From IMG/VR virus record IMGVR_UViG_3300030103_004582, positions 9,132 through 37,579 of that record: DNA of 28,448 nt, one strand, 5' to 3'. The notes below the pieces were generated by a model. The model worked only from the letters and a program-made list of their open reading frames with translations. It did not search any database and had not been told where the DNA came from. Position 1 is the first letter of the stretch. Every line of letters begins with the position of its first letter. This document shows, in pieces, positions 23,159 to 28,448 of the stretch. Both the position numbers and the translations under genes were made by a program. This DNA is from a virus.

Positions 23159-24062
23159 AATGGTATGGGAAAATATTAATATATTTTCTAAAGAAGAAGC
23201 AAAAAAAATAGAGAATTTATTCGAAACTAATTTACATCAATTCGGACTAACTGTAAATCATGGAAGTTTTAGACTTTCAGTTTATGAATCTACATTAAAT
23301 GATACATTTCCTGAAATACATAAACTTATAGTAAATAAGATTAAAAAAATACCAAAATTAAAAGATTATAACGTAACAAGATCTGCCGGTCTTAGATATA
23401 CTAAAGATGCGCCTTCTATGCCCCATCATTACGATGGAGATGATTATACCATTTTAATTTTTATTAATGATAATTATGAAGGTAGTGGTACTGTATTTCC
23501 GTTGTTGAAAAAAACTGCACATGCTTCAGAATTTGGTGTGGGAAACGCTCTTTTATTTTCAGGTAGAAAAATAAAGAGTTGGCATGGAGCATTACCTTTA
23601 AAAAGTGGTGTTAGATATACAATAAATGTAAGACTTAATAAAAAGAAAAACTTTTTTTTAATGGTAAAAAGTTTTTTTAAACTATTGATTTTATTCGCAA
23701 TTGAACCTATAATAAACAAATATGAACGTCGCCATAATAAAGAAATAAAAGATACAGAAAAAATAATTATGAAAACAGTACCAATAGTATTCAGTATGAA
23801 AGGTTGTCCACACTGTGACAATTTAAAAAACCAACTTAAAGAATCTAATATAGAATTTAAAGAGATAGATACAGATGATAAAGAAAATGAAGTATTATAT
23901 GAATCCTTTTCAAAAAAAGTTGGTAGTGATTTTTTACCTGCAGTAATTATAGGAAAAAAAGCATTTTTACCTGATAAATCATTTAAAACTATTGATGATG
24001 GGGTAAATATGATTAAGGAGTACCTTCAGGAGCTTTCTGATCGTGAGAACCATTTAGATTAA
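23142..24062 (+). CDS. 2-oxoglutarate/Fe(II) oxygenase fused to glutaredoxin
   Basis: From the ATG at 23142 (306 residues; ATGs at 23145 and 23160 are also possible, and all follow or overlap the helicase end) there are two domains. Residues 1-165 form a prolyl-4-hydroxylase-type double-stranded beta helix: iron ligands His96-x-Asp98 (PHHYDGDDYTILIFIND) and His148 (KSWHGALPL), and Arg158 (GVRYTINVRL) for 2-oxoglutarate. A basic/hydrophobic helix (FFLMVKSFFKLLILFAIEPI) and a charged linker follow. Residues about 212-295 are a glutaredoxin: VPIVFSMKGCPHCDNLKNQL with active-site Cys222 and Cys225, then the cis-proline motif FLPAVIIG. The oxygenase would hydroxylate an unknown phage or host target; the redoxin may keep it or its target reduced. 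The fusion is unusual. The 3' end overlaps the convergent gene by 50 bases. Confidence 0.85.
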   Translation: MMWKNKMVWENINIFSKEEAKKIENLFETNLHQFGLTVNHGSFRLSVYESTLNDTFPEIHKLIVNKIKKIPKLKDYNVTRSAGLRYTKDAPSMPHHYDGDDYTILIFINDNYEGSGTVFPLLKKTAHASEFGVGNALLFSGRKIKSWHGALPLKSGVRYTINVRLNKKKNFFLMVKSFFKLLILFAIEPIINKYERRHNKEIKDTEKIIMKTVPIVFSMKGCPHCDNLKNQLKESNIEFKEIDTDDKENEVLYESFSKKVGSDFLPAVIIGKKAFLPDKSFKTIDDGVNMIKEYLQELSDRENHLD

Positions 24063-24423
24063 AGTTATCGTTACCGTCACTATACTTTTCAATTAATGAA
24101 CCTAATTCATTAATTATATTATCATGTTCTTCTGTACCATTCCATCCCGCACCTTGTCCACTACCATGAAGTAAAGATTTTCTAATATCTTCTAATCCCT
24201 CAATAAGTTCTTCATTATTGGTGTCCGCTTCATAGGCGAATTGTATTGCAGATTCTATATCTCTAAGTGCAGAAGCCAAATGATTCATTGCCTTATGCAT
24301 TAAACCTACTGCAATATCAGTAGAACTATGTGTATCTGTTTTAGTATAAGGAAAAAGATTTTTTTCTACTTCGTAAGTAGTTTCTTCTCTTAAAATTTTT
24401 TTTATTAGGTTTCTTTTCATCAT
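24013..24423 (-). CDS. Small putative head-packaged protein, helical
   Basis: The protein has 136 residues from the ATG at 24423, or 135 from the next one. The N-terminus is a very short basic leader, MMKRNLIKKILRE/ETT, ending in L-R-E at residue 13, the same type as on the seven tagged genes of the tail module. The mature part is helical (GLMHKAMNHLASALRDIESA, then FAYEADTNNEELIEGLEDIR), with a Gly-rich turn (HGSGQGAGWNG) and a polar tail. No family recognised. It is a lone minus-strand gene between two plus-strand genes. Its 3' end overlaps the oxygenase-glutaredoxin gene by 50 bases, and its start is 41 bases from the divergent neck gene. An ATATTTAT element lies only three bases before the ATG. 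Confidence 0.6.
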   Translation of the reverse strand: MMKRNLIKKILREETTYEVEKNLFPYTKTDTHSSTDIAVGLMHKAMNHLASALRDIESAIQFAYEADTNNEELIEGLEDIRKSLLHGSGQGAGWNGTEEHDNIINELGSLIEKYSDGNDNFNLNGSHDQKAPEGTP

Positions 24424-24426
24424 TTA

Positions 24427-24434
24427 ATAAATAT
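24427..24434 (-). promoter_or_regulatory. ATATTTAT element upstream of the small minus-strand gene
   Basis: The coding strand reads TTAAGATATTTATTAAATG, with the core ending three bases before the ATG at 24423 (six before the second ATG). It is close to, but distinct from, the copy that faces the other way at 24439-24446. Confidence 0.25.
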
Positions 24435-24438
24435 CTTA

Positions 24439-24446
24439 ATATTTAT
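24439..24446 (+). promoter_or_regulatory. ATATTTAT element upstream of the gp13-like gene
   Basis: The plus strand reads CTTAATATTTATAAATAAATA, ending 18 bases before the ATG at 24465, at a spacing like that of the sites before the 401-aa and 1030-aa genes. It is arranged back-to-back with the minus-strand copy at 24427-24434. Confidence 0.4.
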
Positions 24447-24464
24447 AAATAAATACATAGAATT

Positions 24465-25619
24465 ATGGCAAATGCATTAAATGATAAATTAAAAGATGAA
24501 TTATTCACATTAATAAAGCATAGATTAGGTGCACCTATTAGAAAAATTGAATTAGATAATGATCAAATGTGTTCATTATTAGAAACTGCAATTGAAGACT
24601 ATGCACAAAGAGTACAAGATTGGTTAATAGAAAACCAATGGTCATCTTTACTAGGTAACGAAGCAGATAATATTGATATTGCTTTTGCACTAACCACTCG
24701 TTCACTAGATTTTGAAAGTAGGTTTTCGTACGCATATTCTAAACAAGTAGGTTTACAAGATAGAGGTCCGTGGGAAATGAAAAAAGATTATGTAACTATA
24801 GTTGCGGGACAACAAGTTTACCAAATACCTGGTGGTAGAGAAGTTAACGAAGTGTTATGGATAACACCAAACAGTACTGATCATGCATTATATTCATTTG
24901 CGGGTTTTGGAGACTATGGTTTTGGTGGTGGTTTCGGACAAGTACCTTACGCTGGGTGGGGTCAAGGTGGAGGATTAGGTAACGGTGGATTTTATGTTGC
25001 ACCTGCGTTTGACGTATTACTTAGAGCTTCTGATTTTAGTTTAAAATCTAAGTTATTGAGAAGTGAATTAACTCATAAGGTTACTGCAGGACCTAACGGT
25101 ACTAGATTACTACATTTAATGCCAATACCAGGAAGTAGACTATCTTTTAGTGCTGCCGGTTTAATAGGTAATCAGATAGGTTTAGCGGGAACTAAAGTGT
25201 GGTATTATTATTATGATACTAATGGTATGTCCGAAGATGAATTAAATTTATGTTTAAATGAGAATAAAGATATAATAAAATTACCTAATGATGTTCCACT
25301 ATCTAAATTAATGTATTCTGATTTAAATGAACCAACAAGAGTTTGGGTTAGAAGATATCTAACGGCATTATTTAAAGAAGCCTTAGGTAGAGTGAGAGGT
25401 AAATTTAGTGGTGCATTAAAAGTACCAGATGCTGAATTAACAATGGATTATGACAGTTTATTGAGTGAAGGTAAAGAAGAACAAACTAAATTATTAGAAG
25501 ATTTGGATGCTAGATTAGAAAGATTAAGTAACGCTAAACAATTAGAATTAAAAGCAGGTGAGGCAGAAAACTTAAATAAATCTTTACAATATAGACCTCT
25601 CGGACTGTTTGTTATCTAA
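24465..25619 (+). CDS. 13: Neck protein, T4 gp13-like (head completion)
   Basis: The 384-residue protein begins with helices typical of the gp13 family: LGAPIRKIELDNDQMCSLLE then TAIEDYAQRVQDWLIENQW at residues 21-59. The family role is to seat on the portal after packaging and prepare the head for tail joining. Residues 146-176 are an unusual Gly/Tyr/Phe-rich loop (FGDYGFGGGFGQVPYAGWGQ). The middle has a beta section with a WYYYYDTNG turn, and the C-terminus is a long charged helix (EEQTKLLEDLDARLERLSNA). The gene is on the plus strand while the other neck and tail genes are on the minus strand, and its 3' end overlaps the DNA polymerase gene by 36 bases. The call rests on recalled family patterns and the phage type. 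Confidence 0.75.
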   Translation: MANALNDKLKDELFTLIKHRLGAPIRKIELDNDQMCSLLETAIEDYAQRVQDWLIENQWSSLLGNEADNIDIAFALTTRSLDFESRFSYAYSKQVGLQDRGPWEMKKDYVTIVAGQQVYQIPGGREVNEVLWITPNSTDHALYSFAGFGDYGFGGGFGQVPYAGWGQGGGLGNGGFYVAPAFDVLLRASDFSLKSKLLRSELTHKVTAGPNGTRLLHLMPIPGSRLSFSAAGLIGNQIGLAGTKVWYYYYDTNGMSEDELNLCLNENKDIIKLPNDVPLSKLMYSDLNEPTRVWVRRYLTALFKEALGRVRGKFSGALKVPDAELTMDYDSLLSEGKEEQTKLLEDLDARLERLSNAKQLELKAGEAENLNKSLQYRPLGLFVI

Positions 25620-28448
25620 ACAATTTTCATCTACAATATTGTATTCTTCGAACATATATGTTGGGGATAAGTTTATTAAATCCCAAAACAACCTTTCTTC
25701 ATTAGTTATAGTTAATAAATCCTCTATTGTATCTTGATCACCTTCTTTCATAGGTTGTCCAGAAGTCAAAGTTAATTGTTTTTGAGTGAAATATTGTCTA
25801 TCTAAAGGTGTAGTAATTAAAATATCGTCTCTTACTTCCGGTGAGAAACATACTAATAAGGGTTTTATTCTTTTGTTAAATGCATCTATATACCTTTCTA
25901 TATTATATTCACCTGTAGCGTCAGGATTATTTTCTATTACATCATTAGGTATTAATCTACAATTAAGTTTAACTATAGAGTCACCCATAAGAGTTCCGTA
26001 TGCTTGATCAGTTGATATACCAGTGTTGGCTTCTTTATTTTTTGAATTACTACGAACCCAATTATCTTCAGACCATGACATCTCCCACCCATTTTTTAAA
26101 AGGGTATTCTTTTTTTCTTCATAATTTTTACCTTCTTTGGCAAACATATCCATCTGACTTTCACTCCACCCTTTCTTTGGTTTATTAACTTTTTGTACGT
26201 CACCGTGTGACTTTTTTGTACCAGTATTAACGTAATAAATAGTATCACCTAAATCTACAGTTAATCCTTCTTTTATAATTAATTCCATATGTGCTTGTTT
26301 AGGTAATGGGTTACCAGCAACATTTAATTGTAATGATCTTTTTTCATAATCTTTAACCGACATTCTAACTCTTGATTTATTAGCAATTTTAGAAAGTGGT
26401 ACTTCTTGATTATATATCTTTTCTATTGTGTCATAATATTCATTAACAAATTCGTATCCCTTACCTTTTAATAACATGTGAATACCCACATCTATAAATT
26501 CCGCAATGTACGTAGGTAATTTTTTAGATTTAATAGTGTTACCTACTAATTTTACTTTTCCATCGATTAAATCTGCATAATTTTTACGAGCTAAATTAAT
26601 AGTTGATTCACATATTTCATCTACATCTAATCCCATTACCCCTTTCATATACTTGTCATTATATTCTGCCACAACGGCATCTAACCCTCTATACGTTTTA
26701 CCTGTCTCATTAAATCTATGATTACCATTAGAAGTATATATATTATCTTCTACATACTGTGGTATAGAAAAGTTAAATCCATCAGTATCACCTACTAAAG
26801 GTCTAAATCCTTTTTTATTAAAGAATCTTATCATATGTCTTAAGTATTGTCTACCAGTACAAGTAATCTTTTCCCCCATATTACTATCACCCCAAGGAAA
26901 TACATTAGGTGCAGATATAGAACCGAACATACCATTATTTAATATTTTTAATGGTAATTGTTTTTTATCATAATATTCTGATTTTTCTTTTTCACCTAAT
27001 TTAGCGTGTTTAGATTTTAACTCTTTATATAAATTACGATAATCGTAATTATATTGAAGTAATCCTCTCATTGCTCCTGTGACATCACACTCAGTAAAAA
27101 CATTGTGTGTTAATTGAATAGATGGGTATAGAGATGCAAAGTCAAACTTCACTACATTTTCTGTAAACCCTACCTCTAATAGTCTAGATAATCCACCAGT
27201 AAAACCTTTAGTCGGCATAGTATGTGGTATACCTAACCCATTATGGTAAGACCACCCTAACATTAATAGTTTCCATGTGGCTGCCGTACCCATAGTTGAT
27301 GATCTCATAAATGAAGTAGGTAATATCTTCGATAAAAGAAAGGTTGCTTGATTAAATATATTATCTACCTTTTCGGTTTCCCATAAATCATCTATTAGAT
27401 ATCTTTCTACAATATATTTACCAGTAACTTGTTTACTATTATCTGGTAAATCACCACTAACTATACCCCACTCTCCATTTTCTTCTATAAACCAATACTT
27501 ATTATCTACATCTTCCCATACTTTACTAATCTTATCGCCTGGAATATAAACCCTATTAGGTTTTGCCGCATTAGAATACTTAGTAATGTATTTAAGACTT
27601 GCTTGTTTAATTGATGAATTAATTGCTTGTGCCCTTCTAACCGCATGATATACATCCATTATATTATAACCCCACATAACAGTTTGTTCATAATACTCCA
27701 TCTCAGGACCCATTTTTAAACTCTGTTTTTTTCTATAGAAAGGAATATTACCTAATGTTTTAGCAATTTGTCCTATTTCTAATCTTAATAGTTGTGCCCT
27801 TTTAACTATATAATACCAGTCAAAATTTTCTGAGTTATATCCCGCAATAATTGCTGGTTTAAGGTGATCTATAATTTTGAAAAAAGTTATAATAGCTTCT
27901 CTTTCCCTTTCCCTTAATTCTCTTCTTGTCCCACCTTCTATAGATAATACATGTTGAAATCCTCTATTATCTTTTATACCTATTTGAAAAATCCTACCAT
28001 CTGATGGATCTAAACTAGTAGTCTCAATATCAAAGGATAAACGATGTATATCATCATAATTTTCAAAACCTTTAAATAATCGTTTACCTGTTTGTATAAG
28101 AAATTGTTCTGTTGGGTTGATTGCTAAAAAATTATCTCTATGTTCTTCACTATATACTGGTGTACCACCTTCTTGAAAAAACTTTAATAAATCACCATAT
28201 GTACCCTTACATCTTACTAAAAACTTATAACCTAATTCTAACCTCTCAACTACCTCATTATTTTCGTCATTAATATTTAGTGGTATAAACTTAACTTTAT
28301 ACTCTTTCATTTTATCTTTTATCTTCCTTCTATCACCTTTATAAAAAACAGTCATATTAGGAGACTTCATCCATAAAAAAGGTTTTAACCTATGTTTTTC
28401 AATACGTTTTCCGTTTTCAGGGTCGTGAATTATTAGACTTATTTTATT
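25584..28448 (-). CDS. 43: Family B DNA polymerase (T4 gp43-like), start beyond right edge
   Basis: This is the replicative DNA polymerase. The frame stays open from the Met codon at 28370 up to the right edge, and the extra 26 codons read as real protein (IIHDPENGKRIEKHRLKPFL), so the true start lies outside; 954 residues are visible. Counted from the Met at 28370: exonuclease motif I SFDIETTSLD (Asp114, Glu116), Exo II YNSENFDWYY (Asp184), Exo III GYNIMDVYHAV (Tyr235, Asp239), polymerase motif A VVKFDFASLYPSIQL (Asp410), motif B LPLKILNNGMFGSISA (Lys475) and motif C VGDTDGF (Asp528, Asp530). Both proofreading and polymerase sites look intact. Motif B has Phe where many family members have Tyr (NNGMFG rather than N..YG). 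The C-terminus overlaps the convergent gp13-like gene by 36 bases. Confidence 0.97.
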   Translation of the reverse strand, partial: NKISLIIHDPENGKRIEKHRLKPFLWMKSPNMTVFYKGDRRKIKDKMKEYKVKFIPLNINDENNEVVERLELGYKFLVRCKGTYGDLLKFFQEGGTPVYSEEHRDNFLAINPTEQFLIQTGKRLFKGFENYDDIHRLSFDIETTSLDPSDGRIFQIGIKDNRGFQHVLSIEGGTRRELREREREAIITFFKIIDHLKPAIIAGYNSENFDWYYIVKRAQLLRLEIGQIAKTLGNIPFYRKKQSLKMGPEMEYYEQTVMWGYNIMDVYHAVRRAQAINSSIKQASLKYITKYSNAAKPNRVYIPGDKISKVWEDVDNKYWFIEENGEWGIVSGDLPDNSKQVTGKYIVERYLIDDLWETEKVDNIFNQATFLLSKILPTSFMRSSTMGTAATWKLLMLGWSYHNGLGIPHTMPTKGFTGGLSRLLEVGFTENVVKFDFASLYPSIQLTHNVFTECDVTGAMRGLLQYNYDYRNLYKELKSKHAKLGEKEKSEYYDKKQLPLKILNNGMFGSISAPNVFPWGDSNMGEKITCTGRQYLRHMIRFFNKKGFRPLVGDTDGFNFSIPQYVEDNIYTSNGNHRFNETGKTYRGLDAVVAEYNDKYMKGVMGLDVDEICESTINLARKNYADLIDGKVKLVGNTIKSKKLPTYIAEFIDVGIHMLLKGKGYEFVNEYYDTIEKIYNQEVPLSKIANKSRVRMSVKDYEKRSLQLNVAGNPLPKQAHMELIIKEGLTVDLGDTIYYVNTGTKKSHGDVQKVNKPKKGWSESQMDMFAKEGKNYEEKKNTLLKNGWEMSWSEDNWVRSNSKNKEANTGISTDQAYGTLMGDSIVKLNCRLIPNDVIENNPDATGEYNIERYIDAFNKRIKPLLVCFSPEVRDDILITTPLDRQYFTQKQLTLTSGQPMKEGDQDTIEDLLTITNEERLFWDLINLSPTYMFEEYNIVDENCLDNKQSERSIL

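Noticed and set aside
23640-23685. Repeated poly-A/poly-T tracts in the linker of the oxygenase-glutaredoxin gene as a terminator or frameshift site
   Set aside because: The frame stays open through them into a complete glutaredoxin, and pairing of A/T only is weak. They encode the Lys/Phe-rich linker.
28368-28370. ATG as the start of the DNA polymerase
   Set aside because: The frame is open to the window edge and the upstream codons encode plausible polymerase N-terminal sequence, so this is an internal Met.
1-28448. tRNA genes, CRISPR arrays, insertion sequences, att sites or an origin
   Set aside because: No cloverleaf-type sequence, regularly spaced repeats, transposase gene or terminal repeats were seen on reading both strands; short degenerate cases cannot be excluded without a tool.

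Overview
The window is a strongly AT-rich piece of a tailed, contractile (T4-like, myovirus-type) phage genome. The evidence is a tail sheath protein, a T4 gp19-type tail tube protein, a tape measure protein, a gp13-type neck protein, a gp15-like tail completion protein, a gp26-type baseplate/tail-assembly protein and a family B DNA polymerase, packed with little intergenic space. No start codon has a convincing Shine-Dalgarno sequence. Together with the AT-rich leaders this suggests a Bacteroidota (for example flavobacterial) host, but that is inference. There are no tRNAs, insertion sequences or CRISPR arrays.

Layout. Positions 1-21302 are almost entirely minus strand and form the tail module, transcribed right to left: neck-type protein, gp15-like protein, a 96-aa protein, sheath, three small or medium genes, tail tube, three large genes, the gp26-like protein, a 401-aa gene, tape measure, and a large baseplate-type protein that runs off the left edge. 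A 52-aa ribbon-helix-helix regulator with its own repeat operator sits on the plus strand at 19297-19455 inside this module. From 21341 the strands alternate: SNF2-type helicase and a 2-oxoglutarate oxygenase-glutaredoxin fusion (plus), a small tagged protein (minus), gp13-like neck protein (plus), and DNA polymerase (minus, running off the right edge, so its true start is not in the window). No gene-free stretch exceeds 300 bases.

How it may work together. Every gene that interrupts the tail gene series, plus one gene at 24013-24423 (eight in all), encodes a protein with a short lysine/isoleucine-rich N-terminal leader ending in [I/L/V]-x-E within the first 13-40 residues. The recognised tail, neck and replication proteins lack it. 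This resembles the T4 capsid-targeting sequence cut by the prohead protease gp21 (internal proteins, Alt). The working hypothesis is that these genes encode head-packaged, ejected cargo, including a HAD-type phosphatase and a 1030-aa protein with a peptidoglycan-binding-like repeat and a glycine-rich hydrophobic segment. Two of the leaders are near-identical on unrelated bodies, as expected of a portable tag.

Other notable points are a probable +1 frameshift at CTC-TGA joining the gp26-like frame to a conserved-looking C-terminal extension, a recurrent ATATTTAT element upstream of most transcription units (a perfect palindrome between the divergent genes at 21302 and 21341), two clear intrinsic terminators, and tail-to-tail overlaps of convergent genes.
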